A DNA stretch of 64,000 nucleotides from Calliopum simillimum (Eukaryota; Arthropoda; Insecta; Diptera; Lauxaniidae): positions 49,326,101 to 49,390,100 of the forward strand of contig OX638371.1 of assembly GCA_951812925.1 (NCBI GenBank). The letters are read 5' to 3'. The position numbers and the translations under genes were made by a program. Positions 44,601 to 55,234 of this stretch are shown here, in pieces (the first letter of the stretch is position 1; every line of letters begins with the position of its first letter). Below the pieces are notes generated by a model. The model made no database searches and was not told the origin of the DNA. It saw nothing but the letters and a program-made list of their open reading frames with translations.

Positions 44601-46412
44601 GGAGATAGAAAGCCTTCAAAAAAAGAAGTACTGAGAACCTTAATGTCCGTATTTGATCCACTTGGTTTCTTGTCACCTTATGTTGTTTATTTAAAGATTA
44701 TTTTACAAGAAGTGTGGAGAACTACAGATGGCTGGAACGATGAGATAACTGACGATGCATTTCGAAAATGGCTTATTTGGGTGAAACTTTTGCCAACTAT
44801 TGAAAATACCAAGATTCCAAGGTGGTACCAGATAACGGTTGATTCTTCTATTCAACTCCATATTTTCGTTGATGCAAGCGAATTAGCATATGCTGCTGTC
44901 GGATACTTTTTGGTTAATTCTGGAGGCGTACTTCAGTGTTCCTTGGTGAGTGCAAAAGTAAAGGTAGCCCCAAAGCAACCAGTTTCAATACCACGCATGG
45001 AACTTCTGGCAGCGGTTCTTGGTGCCCGTTTAGCAAATATTATATGTAGCATGCATCAGATAACTTTTGAAAGACGTTGGTTTTGGAGCGACTCGAAAAC
45101 AGTTCTAGCATGGCTGACAGCAGATCCAAGAAACTATAAACAGTTTGTGATGTTTCGCATTGGAGAAATTCTTGAAAGCACCAAATTTTCAGAATGGAGA
45201 TATGTTCCAACAAAAGCTAACGTTGCAGATGACGCCACAAAATGGAAAGCAAAATTTGAGATCGATATGCAGAGCAGATGGTTCACTGGTCCTGAGTTTT
45301 TGAAGCAACCAGAACTTTCATGGCCTGAGAAAGGACCCGAATTTTCACAACCTTCTGAAGAGTTAAGACCGCATATGTTGCTGGTTCACACCAATGAGGC
45401 AAGTATAAATTGCATTGACTACCACAGATTCTCTTCCTGGGGAAAATTGCTTAACATGGTTTGCAAATTGTTTACATTCTGTTACAAGCTGAAGCATAGT
45501 TGTGTTCCAGGAAAATCAGAGCTGTTGGCAATATCCGAAAATTATCTCTACCGGCAAATCCAGTACGATTTCTATAAAGACGAAATAGCGGTATTGAAAA
45601 ATAAAAATGAAGACATAGCGAAGACCAGCATAATTTACAAATGTTCTCCTTATCTTGACGAAAACGATGTACTTCGAATGTACGGAAGGATTGATTTGGC
45701 AACTAAAGTAGTTGAATGCGTAAAGCGACCAATTATTTTACCAAGGGACCATTACTGCACAAGTCTTTTAATTCGACATTTCCATAAAGCATATCATCAT
45801 ATTCATCATGACACTTGTCTCAACGAAATTCGTCAAAAATTTTACATACCTCGCCTAAGAGTCGAACTTAAAAAGGTACGAAGAAATTGTCAACGTTGTA
45901 AAAACAACACATCTACACCAAAAGTTCCTGAGATGGCACAAATGCCGAAAGCCCGGCTGTCACCGTTTACACGTCCATTCACACATGTTGGACTCGACTA
46001 CTTTGGTCCTATTCGTGTCAAAGTTGCTAGACATGAAGAAAAACGTTGGGGTGTGCTTTTTACATGTCTCACTGTACGCGCAGTTCATCTTGAAATTGCA
46101 AGAGACATGACGACAGATAGCTGCATCATGGCCATTCAAAACTTTATAGCAAGACGAGGTACTCCAATATCAATATATTGCGACAACGGAACAAACTTTC
46201 GAGGAGCTGAAATTGAGTTGAGAAAGTCTATTAAGGATATAAATTTTCCAAACATTGCTGATAAATTTAGCACATCTTCAACAAAATGGTACTTCAATCC
46301 TCCAGCATCGCCACATATGGGAGGTAGTTGGGAGAGATTGATTCAATCTGTTAAAAAAAACTCTCTACCAGATCACTCCGAATTTTATTTTCAAAGAAGA
46401 CACTTTGTATAA
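41643..46412 (+). CDS. BEL/Pao Gag-Pol polyprotein with N-terminal PHD finger
   Basis: I chose the ATG at 41,643; the frame is open two codons further upstream from a GTG. Domains by approximate residue: a PHD-type zinc finger at 12-62 (CGQCKAEDSMQMVQCDKCD, then WYHYECAG); a Gag-like region at 170-330 (LPIFNGKPEEWPLFYSSFQ); Cys/His knuckles at 370-440 (CPICDKQHYVESC); an aspartic protease around 479 (FLDDGSNVTLIEKEV); reverse transcriptase with YVDDLLD near 891; a Pao-type spacer and RNase H from about 1,076 (IFVDASELAYAAVGYF); an integrase HHCC zinc motif at 1,380-1,421; and the integrase core to 1,555 (LDYFGPIRVK, YCDNGTNF). The frame ends early at 46,412 because of an eight-A run at 46,353-46,360. 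The PHD finger is an acquired chromatin-reader-like module whose role here is unknown. Confidence 0.95.
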   Translation: MFSTPPARNTFSCGQCKAEDSMQMVQCDKCDIWYHYECAGVDATIKDQPWKCSKCNSKTAPLDKMEDHKNERVERGTKTISICSTRSSKRRNIDLELKLLEEEKALEQKYLQKKFEILSAGSEKQIEQKGSCSHAPDRTREWVSKLSFPIASKEEDLVLSNSQLAARQALPRELPIFNGKPEEWPLFYSSFQESTKICGYSSAENLLRLQKCLKGKAYELVSSHLLLPTNVPEIIQTLKMMFGRPSVIINSMLDKIRSEPAPKADKLETLVSYAILVRNLCSTMEASGLDAHMNNPLLLQELVDKLPAQTKLNWAMYIVDRNANISMFSQWLYNVAEAVSQVSSSLFPLKLSSGSLHAHESEKNAVQKRCPICDKQHYVESCSEFTAMKLTKRWDMVKKFNLCRLCLKNHGSFRCSKDKCSVEGCEARHNKLLHKFARDPTRVSAHSCPNYTMNTYFKILPVTLHHKGTSVDTYAFLDDGSNVTLIEKEVCDKLSLEGQPKALCLKWTSNTSRTENESMQVCVWVSAREENAKKFELLDVRTVDQLALPVQSVTKQQLSSFSHLKKIPYLPYVKAVPKILIGLNNGYVCNTLKTAEGKSTDPSASKTRLGWVVHGGGQTSDSALNIHNFEQCDCDYEMEKLHNIVSEYLSLENFGRRIELEAPDIVRAKEVMHSTTKRIGKRFETGLIWKSKFTEFPNSYPMALRRLHCLEKKLSPDHIPVVTKYIDDLVTKGYARKLSDEEIQNTNGVIWYLPIFTVTNPNKPGKVRLVWDAAAKVRGTSLNSMLLKGPDLTAPLLSVLYGFRMRKVAICGDIKEMFHQVLIRKEDQSAQRFLWRNNEDNRNPDIYVMLVMTFGAACSPCSAQYVKNRNADEFKAKYPRAVDSIINHHYVDDLLDCADTESEAIKLAKDVAFIHSEAGFFIRNFKSNSKVVMENLGELQEQNSISFSNQDIQMSTEKVLGMWWSTATDNFTYSLKLNRLNNELLSGDRKPSKKEVLRTLMSVFDPLGFLSPYVVYLKIILQEVWRTTDGWNDEITDDAFRKWLIWVKLLPTIENTKIPRWYQITVDSSIQLHIFVDASELAYAAVGYFLVNSGGVLQCSLVSAKVKVAPKQPVSIPRMELLAAVLGARLANIICSMHQITFERRWFWSDSKTVLAWLTADPRNYKQFVMFRIGEILESTKFSEWRYVPTKANVADDATKWKAKFEIDMQSRWFTGPEFLKQPELSWPEKGPEFSQPSEELRPHMLLVHTNEASINCIDYHRFSSWGKLLNMVCKLFTFCYKLKHSCVPGKSELLAISENYLYRQIQYDFYKDEIAVLKNKNEDIAKTSIIYKCSPYLDENDVLRMYGRIDLATKVVECVKRPIILPRDHYCTSLLIRHFHKAYHHIHHDTCLNEIRQKFYIPRLRVELKKVRRNCQRCKNNTSTPKVPEMAQMPKARLSPFTRPFTHVGLDYFGPIRVKVARHEEKRWGVLFTCLTVRAVHLEIARDMTTDSCIMAIQNFIARRGTPISIYCDNGTNFRGAEIELRKSIKDINFPNIADKFSTSSTKWYFNPPASPHMGGSWERLIQSVKKNSLPDHSEFYFQRRHFV

Positions 46413-46881
46413 TGCACTTCTCGAATGCGAACGCATCATTAATTCTCGCCCTCTTACATATGTCGATTTAGAATCCGTTACGGATGAAGCTCTAACACCT
46501 AACCACTTCATTCTTGGGTCATCAAACGGAAATAAACCTTTAGGTGAATTTACTACAGACGACTTATCACTAAGAAAGAACTGGAGAAAGGTACAGTACT
46601 TTGCAAATTTGTTTTGGAAGCGTTGGGTTCAAGAGTATCTTCCAAATCTAACGAAACGCACAAAGTGGCACGAAAAATCGTCTCCTATTGGAATTGACGA
46701 CATAGTTGTTATAGTGGATCCGAATTTACCGCGAAACAATTGGCCACTGGGTATTGTTGAAACGGTTTATAAAGCCAAAGATGGAAATGTGAGAAGCGCA
46801 ACTGTACGAACAGCAACTAGCACATTCACACGACCCGTTGCAAAGTTGGCCAAATTGGATGTACGGAAGTCGACTACTTAG
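46405..46881 (+). CDS. BEL/Pao integrase C-terminal region (DUF5641-like), separated by a frameshift
   Basis: It continues the integrase of the preceding frame after the A-run frameshift (ALLECERIINSRPLTYV, DEALTPNHFILGSSNG, WKRWVQEYLPNLTKRTKW, then NNWPLGIVETVYKAKDG). In relatives it is part of the same polyprotein. The ATG at 46,405 is only the first one in frame; true translation would enter from upstream. The frameshift may be a recent mutation, an assembly error in a homopolymer, or a slippage site. Confidence 0.9.
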   Translation: MYNALLECERIINSRPLTYVDLESVTDEALTPNHFILGSSNGNKPLGEFTTDDLSLRKNWRKVQYFANLFWKRWVQEYLPNLTKRTKWHEKSSPIGIDDIVVIVDPNLPRNNWPLGIVETVYKAKDGNVRSATVRTATSTFTRPVAKLAKLDVRKSTT

Positions 46882-46904
46882 ATGGTTAAAACACGCAGAG
46901 TTTT

Positions 46905-46919
46905 AACGAGGGGAAGAAA
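46905..46919 (+). promoter_or_regulatory. Polypurine tract of the BEL/Pao element
   Basis: A purine run GAGGGGAAGAAA directly precedes the 3' LTR, the usual primer site for plus-strand DNA synthesis. Confidence 0.8.
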
Positions 46920-47107
46920 TGTTGCCGACACCTTCATAAAAACTACTTTTAAAATTTATTTTAATTTTATTAATTTCACTTTGATTTACCCTTATAAAAA
47001 ATAGAATAATTTTTTTACTTGGAATTAAAAACGAGAAAAGAAACATTTAATTTTGAAGTTGATTCAATAAATTTACTTTCAAAATTCCAAATCGTTTTAT
47101 TCCAACA
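46920..47107 (+). repeat. 3' LTR of the BEL/Pao element
   Basis: Same 188 bp as 41,412-41,599. Confidence 0.95.
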
Positions 47108-47112
47108 TCTTG

Positions 47113-47585
47113 TTTTCAGATTATTTAATCCTATCATAAATTATATCTGGCATGCGGATATTCTGCTGTATTTGTACTGGGAAAATAGTTACATACCACA
47201 AAAAAATTGTTCTTTTCATTTTCGGGGACTTGTAAAATATACCCATTTTTTCTTCAAAGAAGTTTGGAGGGACACACAATACCCTTTCAAGTAATTCTGA
47301 GACGAAAATAACCATAAAGTGGGTAATTTCCCACGATCTGGCATCACTGACATCCATGAAATATAAAGCAATCCACTCACGATCCGATTTATTAGAAAAT
47401 TTTTTAGAATATCGGTAGCCTGGTTTACACTTTCATATTTATTTTAACACATTTTGTATTATACCAATTACATTTCTTCTAGCATCAGTCTGATCGTGCA
47501 TCCTTGCCTTATCAATGCGACTTTCTCATCAATAAAAATAATAAAAAACAAAAAATTAATTTCAATTTATAAAATATAAGGTACA
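47113..47585. other. Spacer between the BEL and gypsy elements
   Basis: No gene seen. Confidence 0.4.
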
Positions 47586-47589
47586 AAGT

Positions 47590-50500
47590 TGCTATATGTC
47601 CCCATAGGTATCGTACCTAACGCGGGTCCACCACGGCTAACTCTGGACTTTCAGGGGGTTCTCAACCCGCCGCGTTAGGTCGAGGGAGCTAACAATAAAT
47701 TTCACTTCCGGCGGAAGTGAAATTTGAAAAATAAAAATGTACCGGTGCAAACCAAAAAAAAAAAAAACCCCCAACTATCGATCTCCCAAAACAAAACCCA
47801 AAAGAAAAACCCACAGAATTAAAGATCACGAAACCTAGGAAAAAGATGGTAACCTTCACCTCTTTAAAATTTCTTGATGATACCCACGAACACCCACAAC
47901 CAACCATAATTCACCTCACTTATCCACCATCATCATCGACCACTGCAATCCCCCACCCTTCCAAATTAAATTAACGCCTCATTTTAAACTATTAAAAATT
48001 CACAAAATTAATTTTATTAATGAAATTTTGATAAACGGAAGCATCCGTATTAAACAATGCAAAACCAAAAAAAAACTATATCATAGGCCCTAACATACTC
48101 TTCAGTAGAAATAATTCAGCAACAATTGCTCAAAAATAAATATAAAAAAAAACTTAAGACAAAATATCTAGAATAAATCTAACTTCACTGAAATAAATCA
48201 TGTAATAGTATAGGTTATCAAAAAGAAAAAATTATATCATCAAAATAATTAAATAATTTAAACATGCATGTAATGTAAATGGTATATCACCAACGAAATT
48301 CAATAAATATGTGAAATAAAACAAAATATAATTTTGAACAAAAAAAAACACAGGGAAAAATGGGTTATTCGATTTTTTTAAAATAAATTTTCTTTCTTTT
48401 ACCGACTTTGAAACGAAAATGTCGGTCACTTTTCGAACATATAATTTTTACGCCACCCTAGAGAGCTCTTTGGGATGAAGATATGCGTGCCTAAAATTCA
48501 AAATGGCCACGATTAAACGACCGCGAAAATTACCGAACATCCGCCATTTCCCTTTACAAACGCAAAAATTTTATATAGAATACCGACATTTTTTCCAATT
48601 TTAACCGAGACTATAAAACGCAACCTTAATTTATACGATTAAAATAATCTTAAAACTAACTTAAAATGAAAAAAAAACTCCGCAGGAACCCTGTGTTTAT
48701 ACCAGCCCGTATATTCTTGCAGTTCTCTCACTACATGCAACCGATCATAGGTTCACACTTCACGTATTTTGGAATATTCCTTTTTCCACCCAAGACCCCA
48801 ACCAAATTTCTTGAATTTACGAGATTAGTTTTTTCATATTCCCCAGTAGAAAATGATGCCAAATATATACATGGAATACTAAAAAAAAACTGTAGCTGAC
48901 TTATCTTTTGTGTTGAGGATTTGCTTATCAAATTTTTTCCACCGCCGGTTCCTTGTCCTCATACGCCAACCACACTATCCGGGAAACACAAAATTAAAAT
49001 TCGTAATCTTCTGGCTATCGTCAGGCATCTGACTTACGTTTATTTTGTTCTTCTGTCGTTTACTGTAAAGGGGTATCTTTGCTGCTGCTGCTGATGCTGC
49101 CGATTTCTTCGTACAAAGTACACCACAGGAATTCCTAAACCAAGTATGAAATCTATCACTCACTTTCCACTAAAAAATCTAAAATTTCTAAAAAATTTTA
49201 CCTTCTTCTTTTTTCCTCTAATTTTAATCACTGTCGACCCGAAATTAAATTGCTGCTAATTCTTTTTTTAAATAAATTTAATAAAATTTTGCCGCGGGCT
49301 GAATCAACTGTACAAACACTTTAAAATTTCCAAAAACAAAATTTTAATTTTTAAATAAACTTGCGCAGCAACACGACTTTTCCATCCGGCGGTGGTTTTA
49401 CTTTTAAAAATTTTACCGCGAAACAAGTCTGTCGTCAACTCAAAATTTCTAGAAGCTCAGCAGCAACAAAAAGAACCGCTTAGTACATTACATAGCTCCT
49501 ACATATGACTTACACCCACACCCCAACATTAAAAATCGACTACACTCGAAACGCTTTCTCTTAATTTTCCCGAACTACCAAATTGCTTAACTCATCGGAA
49601 AACTCTTATCATCGCTTAACATTGCCAAAATTGGTAACACGCATATCGTTTTCCTAGTTCCAAACCCAATACTAATACAAAATTCCTACTTTTTTCTCTG
49701 ACCTGGTAATACCGTACTCAAAATATCCCTCTCTTCATATGCCATTTGACGTTTATCAAAACAATGATGGCCGTACATTACAAGTGACAATTTGCAGATG
49801 AATTGTTTTTTTTCTTTTATTTCACCTAAACGCCTAAACGTTAAGCTAATAAATCACGATTGGAAACTGGTATCATTACTCGCCCCACACGCATCCTAAT
49901 TTGTGATCTGATTGCTGCCAAAAAGCAGGATTTTGCGAGCTTGGACGATCGAATGACCTTTGCAGTTGGTAGCGCTTTGGTGTTTATTTGACGCACCGTC
50001 TAACCAGGTTTGACGCACATCATGCCATTGGACGCTTTATTTTGAAATTATCGAGACATCTGCCTATAACAAGGTAATGTGATTATCCCGTACGCGTATT
50101 TTGTAGTGCCAGCAATTACCAATCTTTCGGTGAGCGACATCCATCGACATCCATGCATTTCTATTGTCGCCTCGCAGGTTTTTGCTAACGCCATAGCTTT
50201 ATTATTTATTTCTTATTGACTTTAATTTCCATAGGTTTTAGTTGAAATTGACTGCTTCCGTCATCCAATAGCATGCAAGAATGGTTCTTAAGTAAGAGAT
50301 GCAATTATTTAAATGATAATTAAAATGGTATTTCATTCTGCCCTACAGTTGAACATACGAACTATGTTGGTTTTGGTCCCGTTTACCTATGTCTGGTGTT
50401 ATCACAGTTAATACCAGATTGGGTTGCACCTTTGTTTGACCCATACTGCAGCGAAATAACTCTTTGACCCGCGTGCATTTAGTCATTAGAGAAACGAACC

Positions 50501-51027
50501 TTTTTATCAGACTCCTTTGGACCACTCGATGGTTGTTCAAAGTTCCAACCCTTTCTACCCACGGATTATAAGCAAATAACACCAGAGCTCAAGTTATGCC
50601 ATTCCCTGAGATCAACACTTTGGAAAGTTTCCTGTGTTGGCACACAAAAGTTTCTAGCATGTTCTAAAAATGCAGATATATTTTCTATACACTTGCAAAC
50701 CATTTTGCTTTCATTAATTTTCCTAATGGAATTGCAAGGTGTTTACAAGTTAACACAAGAGAACGCCATCCTTGGTTGACACTTTGCCTTGAACGAGTTT
50801 TAGTTTATTTCAAAGTTAAATGCGGTCTAAAGATTATTGTACTAGGTTGTGTGGCTTGTTCGAAAGACACAAATAAAACAATTTTGTGTCGTCGTAGGCC
50901 AATATTCGTGGGCAAATGTAAGTAACTTAGAACGTGAGCACCCCATTCTGGTAAATCGTGAAAGCTTAAAGGTATTCTACTTCTAACCCTGCACTTTCAA
51001 ATTGCTGCCAAAACCAAACATGCAACA
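47590..51027 (-). repeat. 3' LTR of the gypsy element (3,438 bp)
   Basis: It matches 57,942-61,404 over its whole length with rare substitutions. It lacks a block of about 25 bp (containing CGCACCCGCCCATCCTG) that the other LTR has near 58,208-58,232. It contains a GC-rich hairpin zone (CCTAACGCGGG near 47,617 with CCGCGTTAGG near 47,670), a perfect palindrome at 47,697-47,725 and a CTG repeat near 49,080. No recognisable protein. Confidence 0.95.
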
Positions 51028-51724
51028 AAACACTATGGTGGTCAAGACGCCTCTAAAGGTTTCTGCAACCATCCTAGTGTGCATTTTACAATATTCTAAT
51101 GCATACGAATGAACTTAAAATTTTGGTTTTCCATCCCTACAGGCCTAGAAGCATGGTTCAAAAAAAAAAACTCTGTTTAGACGGCGCTCAACGTAGGCTT
51201 TCGCCCACACCCTGAGACTAAGAGACTCATGCTACAGATGGGCTAGCCGGGCAATCACTTGACATTTTAATGCAAATTATTTCATTTTACCAATCACCTC
51301 ATATTTTTTTTTTTTTCTAATTTCGTTTCAGATTTTCTATGAGGTTTGCCGGACTTTTTACAGGGTTAGACTTTGGCTGTATTGTTTTACATACATGTGA
51401 CGGGACGTATATGCTTACACAATTTGTCATAAGAATTTTACTTTGTGATTCCTTTATTTCCTCTCTTTTTTTAGGTACTAAGATATCACAGAATTTCATA
51501 AATTGTATTGCACAGTGGATTTACTTAAAATTATGAGGACTTTTTACCAACACACAAGGAAGACATCAGATTATTCTACTGGTGGTATTTATTGCACAAA
51601 TTCTATCCTAATGTCTAATATTAATTTTGGTCTTATCATATATTGCACGTGTGTGTTGACTTATCTCTAGCATTGCACTTTTCCATTTTTATTGCAATTG
51701 TCCCCATTTCATCGGTTTATAATC
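51028..51724 (-). other. 3' untranslated region of the gypsy element
   Basis: About 700 bp between the pol stop and the LTR. No envelope-like frame. The bases next to the LTR are not purine-rich in the element's sense, which is unusual. Confidence 0.5.
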
Positions 51725-54700
51725 CTACTGCTTTAGGTCTTTAGCGTGAAAGATGCCTAATGATTTCCCTGCAAGTGTTTCGAGTTCGTACATGCTATTG
51801 CCTATAGGCTGTACGACTCGACACTTAGTAAATTTTTTGCAAAATTTCGCGTTCACGTTTTTCTGAAAGTTACTCAAAGTAAAATTTCGCTTGTAAATCT
51901 CCTGGCCAGGCACAAATTGTACTTCGCGACTACGTCTGTTATAATATTTAGCACTTTTTTCATAGGCTTTGTGTACATTTGATTTGATTCGTTCACGGAT
52001 TAGGGACAATCTATCCTGGTTATTCATAATAAAAATCTCTGGATCATCCAACGAATTAAGTTTTCTTGCTAACTGATAATCAGTACCGCTTGTGAACATG
52101 TTCTGTCCGAATAAGGCAAAGAAAGGGGTGACACCAGTGGCCGCGTGAACAGAACTTCTAAGTGCACACTCAATTTCTGATAAATAAAGATCCCAATCCC
52201 TATGGTCCTGATCCATATAAGATCTAATAGCGGCCAATATAGATTGATTGACACGCTCTGCCGCATTTGACTGGGGAGCGTGATAAGCCGTCTTCATATG
52301 TTTCACTTTATATTGGGCTATCATTTTCGCAAACTCTTTACTGGCAAACTGTTGACCATTATCCGAGTGTATGATTTCGGGAACCCCGAATTTGTGAAAT
52401 ACTTCACGCGTAAGAAAACTTATCACATTTAAAGCAGTTGCTTCACGCATTGCTTTAAGCAACGTAAATTTTGTAAAATGGTCTACAACAATGAAAATAT
52501 ATGCGTTGCCCCCTTTTGATCTTGGGTATTTACCTAAAAAATCTATATATATTTTCTGAAAAGGGCGCTCCGTCACAACCTCTTTACCCATTGCTGGTCT
52601 CAATACTTGATTAGAGTGTTTTGATTCCTTGCATATCGTGCAGTTTCGAATAAAATTTCGCACTTGAATTGCCATTCTTGGCCAGTAGTAAAACAGTTGC
52701 AACCTATATAAAGTTTTAGACACACCGCCGTGAGCCACTATCTCAGGACTGTGTGCTTTTTCAATCAAAGTTGAACTTAAAGATTCTGGAATCCACAATT
52801 TCCATTTTAATTCATCCCGGCCTACTCCTAATTGAGTTCGCTTAAATACCATGCCATTGTCCACACGAAGATCTGGTAGTTTCTCATTATTTTCTGTCAC
52901 TGTCTGTACTAACTGCAAATACTCTGGAGATTGAAATTCAGTCGTTTCAAAATCCAGCCAACCACCACTATCTCCATCAATTTCCTCAACGAAACGCGAT
53001 AAGGTGTCCGCCACTATATTTTCTGACCCCTTCCTATGCTCTTTCTCAAAATCATACGCCTGAAGTTGGAGGGACCACCTAGCAAGACGACCTGATAGGT
53101 CTTTTAAGGACATGAGCCACTTCAAGCTCGCGTGGTCTGTCACCACAGTGAATGGCATCATCTCGATATAAGGGCGAAATCTCTTTACCGCTAAGACAGC
53201 TGCCAAGCACTCTTTTTCTGTAACGCTGTAATTGCGTTGACAGCTGTTAAGTTTCTGAGAGAAGTACGCTATTGGCCTTTCGTTGTCTTCGCGGTCCTTC
53301 TGGTACAGCACCGCACCTACGCCAATTTCTGACGCATCGCACTGTACCCAGAACCGCGAGGAAAAATCTGCATGTGTTAGCACAGGGGCTGTAGTTAATG
53401 CCGTTTTTAGCCTATTAAAACCATCAATGGCTTCTGGTGTCATTTTAAATTTAGACCCCTTTTTTAAAGTGTCGCTCAATGGAGCCGATAAGGTCGCAAA
53501 ATTCTTTATAAATCGGCGATACCATCCAGCGGTGCCTAAAAAACTTCTGACTTCCCTAGGTGATTTGGGTATAGATATTTTCATGATTGCCGACACTTTA
53601 TCGGGATCAGTTTTTAAGCTGCCGCCTCCCACTATGAACCCTAAATACTTCAGCTGCTTGAAGCAAAACTTGGATTTTTGCAAACCAATGGTCAAATTCG
53701 CTTTTTTAAGACACTGAGCTACCTCACTTAAAACTTGAAGATGCGTATCGAAGTCGGGCGCAATAATGAGAAGGTCATCTAAGTACACAAAAACATTAGA
53801 TTTCAACCGCTGTGGTACCACTTTATCCATGAGGCGACAAAGTCGTTGGGCCGCATTGCAGAGTCCAAAGGGCATTACTGCAAATTGATATAGCGGACGC
53901 CCAGGTACTGTAAACGCCGTATACTGCTTGCTCTTTTCTTCCAACCCGATCTGCCAAAACGCATATTTGAGATCTACGCTGCTTATGTAGTGTGTATAAT
54001 CAATCCTACTTAATATACCTTCAATGTTCTGCAGCGGATACGCATCTTTAATAGTACGATCATTTAGTTTCCGTGCGTCTAAACAAAACCGGTTTTTCCC
54101 TGGTTTCCGAACTATCGTAGTGCGATTGCTCCATGGGCTTTCGCTTTCTTCTATAACCCCTAATTTCAGCATATTATCAACCTCCGCATATACGAGCTCT
54201 TGAACGGCCGGCGATATGGGATAATGTCTATCTTTGACAGGTACGGCGCCTTCTATTAATTGTATGGTATGCGTTTCCAAATGCGTTTTCCCTAAGCCGT
54301 GTTCCTCATACGTTATAAATTGTTTTTTTATTTCCTCTAATCTCTTCTGTTGTTCATCATCTAGCATGTGACGTTCGGGTTCTTCATCCTCATGATCCAG
54401 TTTATCCTTCCGAAATTGGTGTAAAATTTTTTCTTCATCAAGTTCTGCCACGCCGATTACTTCCGTCGCCAACTCAAATGCCCTCCAGAAATCAATACCC
54501 AGATATGCACTTTGTCCCAAATTTGGACACAGGTAAAAATTAATTATCTTCGTTTTACCTTGATAGGATACTGGAATCTTTACTTTGCCAATTATATTAT
54601 ACCTTTGACCACCTGCCGTTTTTACAACCGAAAAATATCTCTCCATTTTAATTTCGAGTTGCTCTAAAAGTTCTCTACATCCACGCCCTAGGATTGATAC

Positions 54701-55234
54701 TGATGCCCCCGTATCTAAGAGTCCTTTCATTATTGTACCGTTGATTTTTATGTCGGCATAGGCTCTTGGATCCCTATCATTCAAAAGGTTCACCGCCTCA
54801 GCTAATTCTTTCCGAACCCGTTTCCTTTTCGCAAAATTGGCCCTAGCTTTTTTTACTTTTTTTGAAATTTCCCGCATCCCCCGAAACTGTGATTCATTAA
54901 AAAATTTTTCTCGCACCGCGTAATAATTTTTTATTCTTTCTTCAATAGGTCTTATTTCGTGTAACTTTTTACCCTCATTCCTATCATTTTCCAATATAGT
55001 TTTTAAAATTTCAATTTTTTTACTTTCCCCAGGTGTCTCTTGCTTATTGGTATTTTCGACAACTACTTTGTCGGAGCTTGTTGGTTTTCGGGGGGAATTT
55101 GGTTGGATCGTGATTCCCCCGTCAGGATCACGTCCTTCATGGAGTTTCCCGCAGCACAGTTTTTGCAATTTGGAGTAACCACCTAAGGTGTACCACACTT
55201 GTAGCAAAAAATTGATCTTTGCATCACGGGACAA
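51725..55234 (-). CDS. Gypsy Pol polyprotein (protease, RT, RNase H, integrase)
   Basis: A 1,169-codon open frame. By approximate residue: an aspartic protease at 165-185 (LLDTGASVSILG); reverse transcriptase at 350-550 with YLDDLLI near 481; RNase H from 633 (CDASEIGVGAVLYQ); an integrase HHCC zinc motif at about 835-875 (H-x-H spacing, then CTICKESK); and the integrase core (IYIDFLGKYPRSKGG, HSDNGQQFASKEF near 958, and the DDE glutamate in SNAAERVNQS). It overlaps the end of the upstream frame by about 52 nt in the -1 frame, so it is probably made by frameshifting; the first ATG need not be used. No stop or frameshift inside suggests a potentially active enzyme. Confidence 0.95.
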   Translation of the reverse strand: MSRDAKINFLLQVWYTLGGYSKLQKLCCGKLHEGRDPDGGITIQPNSPRKPTSSDKVVVENTNKQETPGESKKIEILKTILENDRNEGKKLHEIRPIEERIKNYYAVREKFFNESQFRGMREISKKVKKARANFAKRKRVRKELAEAVNLLNDRDPRAYADIKINGTIMKGLLDTGASVSILGRGCRELLEQLEIKMERYFSVVKTAGGQRYNIIGKVKIPVSYQGKTKIINFYLCPNLGQSAYLGIDFWRAFELATEVIGVAELDEEKILHQFRKDKLDHEDEEPERHMLDDEQQKRLEEIKKQFITYEEHGLGKTHLETHTIQLIEGAVPVKDRHYPISPAVQELVYAEVDNMLKLGVIEESESPWSNRTTIVRKPGKNRFCLDARKLNDRTIKDAYPLQNIEGILSRIDYTHYISSVDLKYAFWQIGLEEKSKQYTAFTVPGRPLYQFAVMPFGLCNAAQRLCRLMDKVVPQRLKSNVFVYLDDLLIIAPDFDTHLQVLSEVAQCLKKANLTIGLQKSKFCFKQLKYLGFIVGGGSLKTDPDKVSAIMKISIPKSPREVRSFLGTAGWYRRFIKNFATLSAPLSDTLKKGSKFKMTPEAIDGFNRLKTALTTAPVLTHADFSSRFWVQCDASEIGVGAVLYQKDREDNERPIAYFSQKLNSCQRNYSVTEKECLAAVLAVKRFRPYIEMMPFTVVTDHASLKWLMSLKDLSGRLARWSLQLQAYDFEKEHRKGSENIVADTLSRFVEEIDGDSGGWLDFETTEFQSPEYLQLVQTVTENNEKLPDLRVDNGMVFKRTQLGVGRDELKWKLWIPESLSSTLIEKAHSPEIVAHGGVSKTLYRLQLFYYWPRMAIQVRNFIRNCTICKESKHSNQVLRPAMGKEVVTERPFQKIYIDFLGKYPRSKGGNAYIFIVVDHFTKFTLLKAMREATALNVISFLTREVFHKFGVPEIIHSDNGQQFASKEFAKMIAQYKVKHMKTAYHAPQSNAAERVNQSILAAIRSYMDQDHRDWDLYLSEIECALRSSVHAATGVTPFFALFGQNMFTSGTDYQLARKLNSLDDPEIFIMNNQDRLSLIRERIKSNVHKAYEKSAKYYNRRSREVQFVPGQEIYKRNFTLSNFQKNVNAKFCKKFTKCRVVQPIGNSMYELETLAGKSLGIFHAKDLKQ

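Larger units (their letters stand above)
41412..47107 (+). mobile_element. BEL/Pao LTR retrotransposon, complete, 5,696 bp
   Basis: The two LTRs of 188 bp look identical. The target duplication is TCTTG (41,407-41,411 and 47,108-47,112). A purine tract (GAGGGGAAGAAA) abuts the 3' LTR. A single long polyprotein fills the body. Identical LTRs imply a recent insertion. One extra A in a homopolymer splits the end of the polyprotein, the only lesion seen. Confidence 0.96.

Noticed and set aside
50343..50582. 79-codon minus-strand frame in both gypsy LTRs
   Set aside because: Present twice only because it is inside the LTRs; no recognisable domain or codon signal.
51028..51724. Envelope gene of an errantivirus-like element
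   Set aside because: The space after pol is only about 700 bp and has no long frame or membrane-protein features.
53283..53717. 144-codon plus-strand frame
   Set aside because: Antisense shadow of the intact gypsy Pol frame.
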